This document shows positions 35,965 through 47,300 of a DNA stretch of 64,000 bases, in pieces. Numbering within the stretch: the first letter of the stretch is position 1; each line of letters begins with the position of its first letter. This DNA comes from CBDDKZ01 sp965230415 (lineage in GTDB: Bacteria; Bacteroidota; Bacteroidia; Cytophagales; JAAEPT01): the NCBI GenBank assembly GCA_965230415.1, contig CBDDKZ010000005.1:1116001-1180000 (forward strand). The letters are read 5' to 3'. Under the pieces are notes generated by a model. The model was not told the origin of the DNA, did no database searches, and saw only the letters and a program-made list of their open reading frames with translations. A program made the translations under genes and the position numbers.

Positions 35965-38900
35965 TCAACGTAGAATCGTCACATCACCTCCATACCTCAA
36001 ATCCCTGAAATTGAGCTCTACTTCAAAGTAATAGGTACCTACAGGTAAGGGGGCTCCACGACTATTGTTGCCATCGAATGTACCTTCATAGATACCCTTG
36101 TATTTAAATACCTCATTACCCCAACGGTTGATGACTTTGATCTCTGCATTCACATAGTTCTCGATATTGGTGATCTCCCAACTATCATTAATACCATCAT
36201 CGTTTGGCGTAAATACATTAGGAATACGTATCGGTGGCAGCACTATTACGGATACCGTGCTGCGATCTTCACAGCCCAGATCGTTCCACGATACCACTTC
36301 GTAAACCGTACTCTCTGCCGGCAAAAGCCTGATCACTTCATTTCCCGCTAGCGGTCCATTGTAAATGGTGTCTTCTGTTCCTAAATCTGTCCACGATATA
36401 ACGCTTCCGTTTGTAGTTACCTGTAAGCTTACTTCTTCACCCTCTAATATCAATCCGGGATCGATGCCCGCATCTACTGTCACCTCCGATATGTCTACCT
36501 CCACGTCATCACTCGCCATACAGCCATATTCACTGTAAACCGTTAAGGTGTAAGTAATCGGACCGGCTGTTGGGCTAACCTCCGGATTAGACACTGTACT
36601 ATCTGATAAAAAGGTCGATGGTGACCAGCTATAACGTACTCCTTCACCCCCATTTAATGTCGTGGTCTCACCTATACAGATGATTGTATCTGCTCCCGCA
36701 TCCGCATAAGCCGCATCAACTATTACAGTAACTGATGTAGTGTCCGGACAGTTGCCTCCTCCATCTGTCGCGATCACATCAAAGTTATAAGTCCCTGTTT
36801 CCGTAGGGGTGAACAAAGGATCAGCAATTTGGCTGTTACTTAGATTTGTAGTGGGCATCCAGCTGTAATTCATACCTCCTGTGGCATTAAGCTGTGAGCT
36901 TGTGCCCAAACATATCGGGCTCGCTGCTGTTGCTGTCACGATAATATCACCCACTGTTACCAATTGCTCATCGCTGTCTCTACAACCATTGGCGTTTGTT
37001 ACTGTTACCGTGTAGAGCTGTGACACATCCTGCGTAGCACTTACTGTCGGTGTTGCAGAAGTCGCATCGTCTAAATTTGTCGCAGGTGTCCATTGGTACG
37101 ATATCCCTCCAGGAGCATTTACACCCAGCATACCACTACTGCCTACACACAAAAAGAAATCCGGGTCTGCTATTGCTACTAGCTCATCTACCACTACCGT
37201 CACAAAGGTATCTCCTTCACAAATGCCACTAGGTGTGGTGATATGTACATTGTAGGTCGTGGTCACTGTTGGGCTGGCCGTCGGGTTAGCTATATCCGTC
37301 TGGTTAAGCGTGCCGTCTTTTGGACTCCAGTCATAAGTTCCCCCGCCGATTGCCGTGATTTGTGTGCCAAAACCATTACAGATCGTATCGTCTGGACTTA
37401 TGCCCATAGTCAGTGTCTCAACATGTACCCTCACCGTATCTGTTGCTTCGCAGGTACCTGATGCATTTTGAGCTCTCACCACATAGGTTGTGGTTACTAT
37501 TGGACTGGCCAATGGATTGGAAACATCCGTTTGACTTAAGCTACCGTCTTTAGGCGCCCAGTCGTAGCTAGCTCCTCCTATGACCTGAAGCTGGGCACTT
37601 GCTCCCAAACAGATTGTATCGTCTGGGCCTGCATCGATGCTTAAGTTTCCTATACTGACTGTCACTTCATCTGTACCCGTACAATAACCCCAGGCACTGG
37701 TCACCCTTACTGAATAGGTCGTGCTTACTGTTGGTGTCGCCACCGGATTGGAGATATCGGTCTGATTCAGCGTCCCGTCTTTCGGACTCCAGTCGTAAGT
37801 TCCGCCTCCACTCGCTGTTAGCTGCGCCTGGTCACCGGCACAGATTGATTGATCTGGCCCGGCTTCAGGAAACACTTCATCTATGTAAATCGTTACCCCA
37901 TCCGTATTTTCACAGCCATTTTCATCTTGCCCTGTTACCGTATAGGTCGTTTGTGTCGTTGGGTTTACGCTATGGCTCGCTCCATCACCAAGGCCATTGT
38001 CCCAGCTGTAAGTTGTTCCTCCTGTCGCTGTTATCGTTACAGGTGTTCCCAGGCAGGTCGTATCATCAGCACCCGCATTGATACCTGGTAAGGGGTTCAC
38101 CACTATCGATACGGTGGTCGTATCGCTATTACCGGCACCATCTCTTACTATCACCGTGTAGTTAGTGGTGGTCATTGGGTTATCTGTTTGTGTAGCACCT
38201 GTTGTATTTGTCAGGTTGCCACCGTTCCAGGTGAAGGTATAATTACCATCGCCCGCTGTGGCCGTGGCAGTTAAGTTTCCTGTCTCGCCTTCACAGATCG
38301 TATCGCCCACTGCCGTGACGATAGGACCGCAGTTCGCCTCAAAGTCTACACAGGCAATAGTTGTATCTTCGCAGCCATTGGCATCTACACCCTGTACTTC
38401 GAAACAAGCTCGTACAGCTGTCGTGGCTCCAGGCTGACCGGTTTCCACATCAATACTTGCATTGTTTGGATCGGTCAAAATCACCCCGTCGTCCAGGGAT
38501 GTCCAGCTATAATCACTCGCTCCCGTGGCGGTGAGCGTGGCTATCTCATTTTTACATAGGCGTACATCGTTGCTGGTTACTACAGGTAAGGGGTTAATCG
38601 TTACAGTCACATCGTCGGTATTCTCACAGCCATTTACATCCGTTCCTGTTACCGTATAGGTCGTTGTAACTGTTGGACTCACTGTCGCACTCGTTACTGT
38701 GGTCAGTCCGTTATCCCAACTGTAGGTATCACCACCGGAAGCACTGATAGTATGGCTTTCCCCAATACACATGGTGGTGTCTGTTTCTGCTACAATAGTT
38801 GGTAAGGGATTCACAACGATATCCACTGTTCCCTGGTCACTATTCCCTCCTCCATCTGTAACCGTCACATTGTAAGTAGTAGTTATGGCAGGGTTATCTG

Positions 38901-40047
38901 TTTGGTTTGGTCCGGTGGCATTGGTAAGCCCCCCGCCATTCCAGGTGAAAGTATAATCACCGTCACCACCTGTTGCTGTGGCCGTCAAATTCCCTGTTTC
39001 GCCTTCGCAAATGGTATCGCCAACCAATGATAAGGTTGGTCCGCATGGGCCAACAGTCAGTGTAACTTCCAGTTCTCTTTCACATCTTTCGATATCCTCG
39101 AAAGAAGTTTGATTTACAATTGAAAGTGTGTAGGTTGTTGTCTGAGTAGGACTTACGGTAATGCTCTCTGTTGTTTCGCCTGTCGACCATAGCAAGTCAT
39201 ATCCGACAATTGGGTATGGAGATGTCAACGTTATGCTTTGTCCTTCACAAAACGTTTGATCTTCGAGGGGTACATATTCTTTGCAATAAGCAGACAAATA
39301 GGCATAACCGAAGTGCGCACCAGGAACACAATCATATACCTCAAATTCTGCTCGTACCTGTTGCCCTATGTAATCTGTGAGATCAACAAAAACAGGAATC
39401 CAATCATTAAATCGAACGGTTTCAGAAAGCCCTCCAAGAGGGGAATCTATTTCATCAAAGCGTTGGTCATCAGACTTGATAAATAAACTTGAGCAAGGTA
39501 TAACGTTTCCACTCTCATCGTAGAAGTTGGCTTTAAAGTGTGGATTAACTTCCGGCCCGCCAAAATGACCAGGATCATCCATTGCAAAAGCGAATTGATA
39601 AGCAAAAATAGCATTGTCTTGCGTCACATTAAAAGTACGGTAAATAGCATCGGCCTCTGCACCAGTCTGTGCGTTACCCAAGCGAATGGATCTATTACCG
39701 ACCGGATACCCCTGCAAATCAGGCGGAAAAACAGAAATACCAATAATCGGGTCTAGCGCTGGCTGTGTGTATACAGTATGTCTGGAATCATTGCGGATAG
39801 CAAAACCGAAATTTGGTATTTCAATCGATGGAATATCTAAAGCTATAACGCCTGGTTGAGCGCAACATTCCCATTGATTGGTAACATCACTATGTTCTCC
39901 TTCGAATAATTCCCAGCCATCGGCATTTCCATTTTGAAAGCCCATGTTTTCGCAATCACTTTGTGAAAAAACTTCCACATTAGTGTTTAAAAAAAAATAA
40001 CTAAGAATAATTAATTTAAATATGGGTAGTTGTAATATTCTATTCAT
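35965..40047 (-). CDS. T9SS type B surface protein, head-variable family member 1 (1360 aa)
   Basis: The signal peptide (about 1-29, ending VEVFSQ) is followed by a head of about 300 residues: DCENMGFQNGNADGWELFEG, RSIRLGNAQTGAEADAIYRTFN, NAIFAYQFAFAMDDPGHFGG, then DLTDYIGQQVRAEFEVYDC and GAHFGYAYLSAYC. The stalk is Ig-like repeats and CHU_C ends the protein (IPNVFTPNDDGINDSW to GDVTILR). DNA 36475-39021 is the homogenised block shared with three other genes, and the C-terminal ~520 bp is shared with two of them. The head is the divergent part, which suggests that ligand specificity changes while the stalk is kept uniform. The 164-bp gap upstream could hold its own promoter. Confidence 0.88.
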   Translation of the reverse strand: MNRILQLPIFKLIILSYFFLNTNVEVFSQSDCENMGFQNGNADGWELFEGEHSDVTNQWECCAQPGVIALDIPSIEIPNFGFAIRNDSRHTVYTQPALDPIIGISVFPPDLQGYPVGNRSIRLGNAQTGAEADAIYRTFNVTQDNAIFAYQFAFAMDDPGHFGGPEVNPHFKANFYDESGNVIPCSSLFIKSDDQRFDEIDSPLGGLSETVRFNDWIPVFVDLTDYIGQQVRAEFEVYDCVPGAHFGYAYLSAYCKEYVPLEDQTFCEGQSITLTSPYPIVGYDLLWSTGETTESITVSPTQTTTYTLSIVNQTSFEDIERCERELEVTLTVGPCGPTLSLVGDTICEGETGNLTATATGGDGDYTFTWNGGGLTNATGPNQTDNPAITTTYNVTVTDGGGNSDQGTVDIVVNPLPTIVAETDTTMCIGESHTISASGGDTYSWDNGLTTVTSATVSPTVTTTYTVTGTDVNGCENTDDVTVTINPLPVVTSNDVRLCKNEIATLTATGASDYSWTSLDDGVILTDPNNASIDVETGQPGATTAVRACFEVQGVDANGCEDTTIACVDFEANCGPIVTAVGDTICEGETGNLTATATAGDGNYTFTWNGGNLTNTTGATQTDNPMTTTNYTVIVRDGAGNSDTTTVSIVVNPLPGINAGADDTTCLGTPVTITATGGTTYSWDNGLGDGASHSVNPTTQTTYTVTGQDENGCENTDGVTIYIDEVFPEAGPDQSICAGDQAQLTASGGGTYDWSPKDGTLNQTDISNPVATPTVSTTYSVRVTSAWGYCTGTDEVTVSIGNLSIDAGPDDTICLGASAQLQVIGGASYDWAPKDGSLSQTDVSNPLASPIVTTTYVVRAQNASGTCEATDTVRVHVETLTMGISPDDTICNGFGTQITAIGGGTYDWSPKDGTLNQTDIANPTASPTVTTTYNVHITTPSGICEGDTFVTVVVDELVAIADPDFFLCVGSSGMLGVNAPGGISYQWTPATNLDDATSATPTVSATQDVSQLYTVTVTNANGCRDSDEQLVTVGDIIVTATAASPICLGTSSQLNATGGMNYSWMPTTNLSNSQIADPLFTPTETGTYNFDVIATDGGGNCPDTTSVTVIVDAAYADAGADTIICIGETTTLNGGEGVRYSWSPSTFLSDSTVSNPEVSPTAGPITYTLTVYSEYGCMASDDVEVDISEVTVDAGIDPGLILEGEEVSLQVTTNGSVISWTDLGTEDTIYNGPLAGNEVIRLLPAESTVYEVVSWNDLGCEDRSTVSVIVLPPIRIPNVFTPNDDGINDSWEITNIENYVNAEIKVINRWGNEVFKYKGIYEGTFDGNNSRGAPLPVGTYYFEVELNFRDLRYGGDVTILR
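36475..39021 (-). repeat. Homogenised stalk block, copy 2
   Basis: Nearly identical to the block at 27322-29868. Scattered single-base differences include AACACTG/AACACCG-type changes at synonymous sites. The block joins a C-terminal segment (35965-36474) that is shared with the 40158 and 44379 genes but not with the 26812 gene. Confidence 0.9.
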
Positions 40048-40106
40048 CCTACGTCAATTTTGGGGTAAACTGCTTGAAACAGGGCTTATATACACTTAAT
40101 TAATTG

Positions 40107-40117
40107 ACCTTCCAGGT
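40107..40117. repeat. Solitary dyad of the ACCT-NNN-AGGT family
   Basis: ACCTTCCAGGT is identical to array 3 unit 3. It lies in the 110-bp gap downstream of the 1367-aa gene. No other unit was found 21 bp away on either side, so it is either a remnant or a single site. Confidence 0.6.
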
Positions 40118-40157
40118 ATACAACTTTGTACAAACTTAACTACAAATAAGCCTAATA

Positions 40158-43100
40158 CTACCTCAAAATTGTCACATCACCTCCATACCTCAAATCCCTG
40201 AAATTAAGCTCTACTTCAAAGTAATAGGTACCTACAGGTAAGGGGGCTCCACGACTATTATTTCCATCGAATGTGCCCTCATAAATACCTTTGTACTTGA
40301 ACACCTCATTACCCCAACGGTTGATGACTTTGATCTCTGCATTCACATAGTTCTCAATATTGGTGATCTCCCAACTATCATTAATGCCATCATCGTTTGG
40401 CGTAAATACATTAGGAATACGTATTGGTGGCAGCACTATTACGGATACCGTGCTGCGATCTTCACAGCCCAGATCGTTCCACGATACCACTTCGTAAACC
40501 GTACTCTCTGCCGGCAAAAGCCTGATCACTTCATTTCCCGCTAGCGGCCCACTGAAAATGGTGTCTTCTGTTCCTAAATCTGTCCACGATATAAAGCTTC
40601 CGTTTGTAGTTGCCTGTAAGCTTACTTCTTCTCCCTCTAATATCAATCCGGGATCGATGCCCGCATCTACTGTTACCTCCGATATGTCTACCACCACCTC
40701 ATCGCTCGCCATACAGCCATATTCACTGTAAACCGTTAAGGTGTAAGTAATCGGACCGGCTGTTGGGCTAACCTCCGGATTAGACACCGTACTATCTGAT
40801 AAAAAGGTCGATGGTGACCAGCTATAACGTACTCCTTCACCCCCATTTAATGTCGTGGTCTCACCTATACAGATGATTGTATCTGCTCCCGCATCCGCAT
40901 AAGCCGCATCAACTATTACAGTAACTGATGTAGTGTCCGGACAGTTGCCTCCTCCATCTGTCGCAATCACATCAAAGTTATAAGTCCCTGTTTCCGTCGG
41001 GGTGAACAAAGGATCAGCAATTTGGCTGTTACTTAGATTTGTAGTGGGCATCCAACTGTAATTCATACCTCCTGTGGCATTAAGCTGTGAGCTTGTGCCC
41101 AAGCATATCGGGCTCGCTGCTGTTGCTGTCACGATAATATCGCCCACTGTTACCAATTGCTCATCACTGTCTGTACAGCCATTGGCGTTAGTTACTGTTA
41201 CCGTGTAGAGCTGTGACACATCCTGCGTAGCACTTACTGTCGGTGTTGCAGAAGTCGCATCGTCTAAATTTGTCGCAGGTGTCCATTGGTACGATATCCC
41301 TCCAGGAGCATTTACACCCAGCATACCACTACTGCCTACACACAAAAAGAAATCCGGGTCTGCTACCGCTACTAGCTCATCTACCACTACCGTCACAAAG
41401 GTATCTCCTTCACAAATGCCACTAGGTGTGGTGATATGTACATTGTAGGTCGTGGTCACTGTTGGGCTGGCCGTCGGGTTAGCTATATCCGTCTGGTTAA
41501 GCGTGCCGTCTTTTGGACTCCAGTCATAAGTTCCTCCGCCGATTGCCATGATTTGTGTGCCAAAACCATTACAGATCGTATCGTCTGGACTTATGCCCAT
41601 AGTCAGTGTCTCAACATGTACCCTCACCGTATCTGTTGCTTCGCAGGTACCTGATGCATTTTGAGCAGTTACTATGTACATCGTTGTTACTGTTGGACTG
41701 GCCAATGGATTGGAAACATCCGTTTGACTTAAGCTACCGTCTTTAGGCGCCCAGTCATAGCTAGCTCCTCCTATGACCTGAAGCTGGGCACTTGCTCCCA
41801 AACAGATTGTATCGTCTGGGCCCGCATCGATACTTAAGTTTCCTATACTGACTGTCACTTCGTCTGTACCTGTACAATAACCCCAGGCACTGGTCACCCT
41901 TACTGAATAGGTCGTGCTTACTGTTGGTGTTGCCACCGGATTGGAGATATCGGTTTGATTCAGCGTCCCGTCTTTCGGACTCCAGTCGTAAGTTCCCCCG
42001 CCGCTCGCATTCAGCTGCGCCTGGTCACCGGCACAGATCGATTGATCTGGCCCGGCTTCAGGAAACACTTCATCTATGTAAATCGTTACCGCATCCGTAT
42101 TTTCACAGCCATTTTCATCTTGCCCTGTTACCGTATAGGTCGTTTGTGTGGTCGGGTTTACACTATGGCTCGCACCATCACCAAGGCCATTGTCCCAGCT
42201 GTAAGTTGTTCCTCCTGTCGCTGTTATCGTTACAGGTGTTCCCAGGCAGGTCGTATCATCAGCACCCGCATTGATACCTGGTAAGGGGTTCACCACTATC
42301 GATACGGTGGTCGTATCGCTATTACCGGCACCATCTCTTACTATCACCGTGTAGTTAGTGGTGGTCATTGGGTTATCTGTTTGTGTAGCACCTGTTGTAT
42401 TTGTCAGGTTGCCACCGTTCCAGGTGAAGGTATAATTACCATCGCCTGCTGTGGCCGTGGCAGTTAAGTTTCCTATTTCTCCTTCGCAGATCGTATCGCC
42501 CAATGCCGTGACGATAGGACCGCAATTCGCCTCAAAGTCTACACAGGCAATAGTTGTATCTTCACAGCCATTGGCATCTACACCCTGTACTTCGAAACAA
42601 GCTCGTACAGCTGTCGTGGCTCCAGGCTGACCGGTTTCCACATCAATACTTGCATTGTTTGGATCGGTCAAAATCACCCCGTCGTCCAGGGATGTCCAGC
42701 TATAATCACTCGCTCCCGTGGCGGTGAGTGTGGCTATCTCATTTTTACATAGGCGTACATCGTTGCTGGTCACCACAGGTAAGGGGTTAATCGTTACAGT
42801 CACATCGTCGGTATTCTCACAGCCATTTACATCTGTCCCTGTCACCGTATAGGTCGTTGTAACTGTTGGACTCACCGTATGGCTGGTGCCATCTCCTAAG
42901 CCATTATCCCAAATATACGTTTCACCACCGGAAGCACTGATAGTATGGCTTTCCCCAATACACATGGTGGTATCTGTTTCTGCTACAATAGTTGGTAAGG
43001 GATTCACAACGATATCCACTGTTTCTTCACTGCTATTTCCACCGCCATCTGTAACCGTTACATTGTAAGTAGTCGTTATGGCAGGGTTATCTGTTTGGTT

Positions 43101-44261
43101 TGGTCCGGTGGCATTGGTAAGCCCCCCACCATTCCAGGTGAAAGTATAATCACCGTCACCACCTGTCGCTGTGGCTGTCAAATTCCCTGTTTCGCCTTCG
43201 CAAATGGTATCGCCTGTAAGAGTAAGATTAAAAGCCCCACAAGAGGGGTCAACAGTTATAGTCGCTTCATATTCCTTTGTACATTGTTCAGCTCCGGGAA
43301 AACCTGGTTTATTCACAACAGTCAGCTGATAGGTCGTTGTCTGTGTAGGGCTTACCGTAATACTTTCTGACGTATCTCCTGTAGACCATAAAATATCAAA
43401 GCCTATTTCCGGAAAAGGGGAAGTAAGGACTATAGAGTCACCGGGACAGATAGTAGTATCTCGAAGAGGCGTAAATGGGCTACAATAGGCACTGAGATAA
43501 GCATAACCGAAATGTGCACCTGGCCGGCAATCATATACCTCAAATTCTGCTCGTACCTGTTGCCCTATGTAATCTGTGAGATCAACAAATACAGGTAACC
43601 AGTCAGTATACCTAATTTGTTCAAAGCCATCACTAATCACAGTAAAACGGTCATCATCTGATGAAATGTACAACCTTGTACAAGGGATTACTTCATCGTT
43701 TTCATCGTATAAGTGCACCTGAAAAAATGGATCATTATCATTTCCGTGACCAGGATCGTTCATCGCAAAGGCAAATTGATAAGCAAATATGGCATTATCC
43801 AAAGTGATATTAAAAGTTCTGTAAACCGCATCGGCAAATAAATCCATATCGGGAGGAAATTCTCCAAAGGGACTAAGTAACAACCCAGCCCTGGCATTTC
43901 CTATGCGAATAGATCGGTTACCTGGAGGATAGCCAGGCAAATCCGGAGGAAATGTATTCACACCTATTATTGGATCAACTGCATTCACTGTGTAAATAGA
44001 ATGTCTTTCTTCTGTTGGCCCACCGCCATTATTAACAGTTGGTATATCTAAATTTATTCCATCGGCCGGTGTGGTACAACAAAGTGCTCTGTCATCCGGA
44101 TTCGCCCATTTGTAATCATGCTCAAGTATTTCCCACCCTAAGGCATTACCATTTTGAAACCCCATATTTTCGCAATCATTTTGCGCATTAGCCTTAAAAT
44201 CCTGAAATACTATGGTAGCAGACAGGGCAAAAAGGTTCAAGAAAATCAATCGAAAATTCAT
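40158..44261 (-). CDS. T9SS type B surface protein, head-variable family member 2 (1367 aa)
   Basis: The signal peptide (about 1-26) is followed by a lectin-like head: DCENMGFQNGNALGWEIL, RSIRIGNARAGLL, IFAYQFAFAMNDPGHGNDND, DLTDYIGQQVRAEFEVYDC and GAHFGYAYLSAYC. The stalk is Ig-like repeats with the homogenised block at DNA 40669-43214, and CHU_C closes the protein. The head contains a ~15-residue insertion (near SPFGEFPPDMDLFADAVYR) that is absent from its neighbours. The start is the first methionine of MNFRLIFLNLFALSA. Role inferred as a T9SS-exported surface adhesin or filament subunit. The head may bind glycan, but this is only a fold impression. Confidence 0.87.
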   Translation of the reverse strand: MNFRLIFLNLFALSATIVFQDFKANAQNDCENMGFQNGNALGWEILEHDYKWANPDDRALCCTTPADGINLDIPTVNNGGGPTEERHSIYTVNAVDPIIGVNTFPPDLPGYPPGNRSIRIGNARAGLLLSPFGEFPPDMDLFADAVYRTFNITLDNAIFAYQFAFAMNDPGHGNDNDPFFQVHLYDENDEVIPCTRLYISSDDDRFTVISDGFEQIRYTDWLPVFVDLTDYIGQQVRAEFEVYDCRPGAHFGYAYLSAYCSPFTPLRDTTICPGDSIVLTSPFPEIGFDILWSTGDTSESITVSPTQTTTYQLTVVNKPGFPGAEQCTKEYEATITVDPSCGAFNLTLTGDTICEGETGNLTATATGGDGDYTFTWNGGGLTNATGPNQTDNPAITTTYNVTVTDGGGNSSEETVDIVVNPLPTIVAETDTTMCIGESHTISASGGETYIWDNGLGDGTSHTVSPTVTTTYTVTGTDVNGCENTDDVTVTINPLPVVTSNDVRLCKNEIATLTATGASDYSWTSLDDGVILTDPNNASIDVETGQPGATTAVRACFEVQGVDANGCEDTTIACVDFEANCGPIVTALGDTICEGEIGNLTATATAGDGNYTFTWNGGNLTNTTGATQTDNPMTTTNYTVIVRDGAGNSDTTTVSIVVNPLPGINAGADDTTCLGTPVTITATGGTTYSWDNGLGDGASHSVNPTTQTTYTVTGQDENGCENTDAVTIYIDEVFPEAGPDQSICAGDQAQLNASGGGTYDWSPKDGTLNQTDISNPVATPTVSTTYSVRVTSAWGYCTGTDEVTVSIGNLSIDAGPDDTICLGASAQLQVIGGASYDWAPKDGSLSQTDVSNPLASPTVTTMYIVTAQNASGTCEATDTVRVHVETLTMGISPDDTICNGFGTQIMAIGGGTYDWSPKDGTLNQTDIANPTASPTVTTTYNVHITTPSGICEGDTFVTVVVDELVAVADPDFFLCVGSSGMLGVNAPGGISYQWTPATNLDDATSATPTVSATQDVSQLYTVTVTNANGCTDSDEQLVTVGDIIVTATAASPICLGTSSQLNATGGMNYSWMPTTNLSNSQIADPLFTPTETGTYNFDVIATDGGGNCPDTTSVTVIVDAAYADAGADTIICIGETTTLNGGEGVRYSWSPSTFLSDSTVSNPEVSPTAGPITYTLTVYSEYGCMASDEVVVDISEVTVDAGIDPGLILEGEEVSLQATTNGSFISWTDLGTEDTIFSGPLAGNEVIRLLPAESTVYEVVSWNDLGCEDRSTVSVIVLPPIRIPNVFTPNDDGINDSWEITNIENYVNAEIKVINRWGNEVFKYKGIYEGTFDGNNSRGAPLPVGTYYFEVELNFRDLRYGGDVTILR
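40669..43214 (-). repeat. Homogenised stalk block, copy 3
   Basis: Very similar to copies 1, 2 and 4. It shares with copy 4 the variant repeat TYIWDNGLGDGTSHTV, where copies 1 and 2 read TYSWDNGLTTVTSATV. The four blocks are therefore mosaic and do not form a simple tree. Confidence 0.9.
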
Positions 44262-44378
44262 CTCATTTTCATTTAATAAAAGTTGTAATATTTTAAAATA
44301 TCATATGGTAATTGTCTCATCTAATGCTATTCAAACACCTTTCAACAATTTCATAAGGGGGGTTATTCAAAATCGTTG

Positions 44379-47300
44379 TTACCTCAAAATCGTCACATCA
44401 CCTCCATATCTGAGGTCTCGGAAATTAAGCTCTACTTCAAAGTAATAGGTACCTACAGGTAAGGGGATTCCACGACCATTATTTCCATCGAATGTACCTT
44501 CATAGACACCTTTGTATTTGAATACATCATTACCCCAACGGTTGATGACTTTGATCTCTGCATTCACATAGTTCTCAATATTGGTGATCTCCCAACTATC
44601 GTTAATACCATCATCGTTTGGCGTAAATACATTAGGAATACGTATTGGTGGCAGCACTATTACGGATACCGTGCTGCGATCTTCACAGCCCAGATCGTTC
44701 CACGATACCACTTCGTAAACCGTACTCTCTGCCGGCAAAAGCCTGATCACTTCATTTCCCGCTAGCGGCCCACTGAAAATGGTGTCTTCTGTTCCTAAAT
44801 CTGTCCACGATATAAAGCTTCCGTTTGTAGTTGCCTGTAAGCTTACTTCTTCACCCTCTAATATCAATCCGGGATCGATGCCCGCATCTACTGTCACCTC
44901 CGATATGTCTACCACCACCTCATCGCTCGCCATACAGCCATATTCACTGTAAACCGTTAAGGTGTAAGTAATCGGACCGGCTGTTGGGCTAACCTCCGGA
45001 TTAGACACCGTACTATCTGATAAAAAGGTCGATGGTGACCAGCTATAACGTACTCCTTCACCCCCATTTAATGTCGTGGTCTCACCTATACAGATGATTG
45101 TATCTGCTCCCGCATCCGCATAAGCCGCATCAACTATTACAGTAACTGATGTAGTGTCCGGACAGTTGCCTCCTCCATCTGTCGCAATCACATCAAAGTT
45201 ATAAGTCCCTGTTTCCGTCGGGGTGAACAAAGGATCAGCAATTTGGCTGTTACTTAGATTTGTAGTGGGCATCCAACTGTAATTCATACCTCCTGTGGCA
45301 TTAAGCTGTGAGCTTGTGCCCAAGCATATCGGGCTCGCTGCTGTTGCTGTCACGATAATATCGCCCACTGTTACCAATTGCTCATCACTGTCTGTACAGC
45401 CATTGGCGTTAGTTACTGTTACCGTGTAGAGCTGTGACACATCCTGCGTAGCACTTACTGTCGGTGTTGCAGAAGTCGCATCGTCTAAATTTGTCGCAGG
45501 TGTCCATTGGTACGATATCCCTCCAGGAGCATTTACACCCAGCATACCACTACTGCCTACACACAAAAAGAAATCCGGGTCTGCTACCGCTACTAGCTCA
45601 TCTACCACTACCGTCACAAAGGTATCTCCTTCACAAATGCCACTAGGTGTGGTGATATGTACATTGTAGGTCGTGGTCACTGTTGGGCTGGCCGTCGGGT
45701 TAGCTATATCCGTCTGGTTAAGCGTGCCGTCTTTTGGACTCCAGTCATAAGTTCCTCCGCCGATTGCCATGATTTGTGTGCCAAAACCATTACAGATCGT
45801 ATCGTCTGGACTTATGCCCATAGTCAGTGTCTCAACATGTACCCTCACCGTATCTGTTGCTTCGCAGGTACCTGATGCATTTTGAGCTCTCACCACATAG
45901 GTTGTGGTTACTGTTGGACTGGCCAATGGATTGGAAACATCCGTTTGACTTAAGCTACCGTCTTTAGGCGCCCAGTCGTAGCTAGCTCCTCCTATGACCT
46001 GAAGCTGGGCACTTGCTCCCAAACAGATTGTATCGTCTGGGCCCGCATCGATGCTTAAGTTTCCTATACTGACTGTCACTTCGTCTGTACCCGTACAATA
46101 ACCCCAGGCACTGGTCACCCTTACTGAATAGGTCGTGCTTACTGTTGGTGTTGCCACCGGATTGGAGATATCGGTCTGATTCAGCGTCCCGTCTTTCGGA
46201 CTCCAGTCGTAAGTCCCCCCGCCGCTCGCATTCAGCTGCGCCTGGTCACCGGCACAGATCGATTGATCTGGCCCGGCTTCAGGAAACACTTCATCTATGT
46301 AAATCGTTACCGCATCCGTATTTTCACAGCCATTTTCATCTTGCCCTGTTACCCTATAGGTCGTTTGTGTGGTCGGGTTTACACTATGGCTCGCACCATC
46401 ACCAAGGCCATTGTCCCAGCTGTAAGTTGTTCCTCCTGTCGCTGTTATCGTTACAGGTGTTCCCAGACAGGTCGTATCATCAGCACCCGCATTGATACCT
46501 GGTAAGGGGTTCACCACTATCGATACGGTCGTCGTATCGCTATTACCGGCACCATCTCTTACTATCACCGTGTAGTTAGTGGTGGTCATTGGGTTATCTG
46601 TTTGTGTAGCACCTGTTGTATTTGTCAGGTTGCCACCGTTCCAGGTGAAGGTATAATTACCATCGCCCGCTGTGGCCGTGGCAGTTAAATTTCCTGTGTC
46701 GCCTTCACAGATCGTATCGCCCAATGCCGTGACGATAGGACCGCAGTTCACCTCAAAGTCTACACAGGCAATAGTTGTATCTTCGCAGCCATTGGCATCT
46801 ACACCCTGTACTTCGAAACAAGCTCGTACAGCTGTCGTGGCTCCAGGCTGACCGGTTTCCACATCAATACTTGCATTGTTTGGATCGGTCAAAATCACCC
46901 CGTCGTCCAGGGATGTCCAGCTATAATCACTCGCTCCCGTGGCGGTGAGCGTGGCTATCTCATTTTTACATAGGCGTACATCGTTGCTGGTTACTACAGG
47001 TAAGGGGTTGATCGTTACAGTCACATCGTCGGTATTCTCACAGCCATTTTCATCCGTTCCTGTTACCGTATAGGTCGTTGTAACTGTTGGACTCACCGTA
47101 TGGCTGGTGCCATCTCCTAAGCCATTATCCCAAATATACGTTTCACCACCAGAAGCACTGATAGTATGGCTTTCCCCAATACACATGGTGGTGTCTGTTT
47201 CTGCTACAATAGTTGGTAAGGGATTCACAACGATATCCACTGTTCCCTGGTCACTATTCCCTCCTCCATCTGTAACCGTTACATTGTAAGTAGTAGTTGT

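Noticed and set aside
37731..38081. A 116-aa plus-strand reading frame that recurs almost unchanged in four giant genes (also at 28578, 41924 and 46145)
   Set aside because: It lies antisense inside the homogenised stalk block. Its conservation follows from the DNA identity of that block, and it has no start signal or domain of its own.
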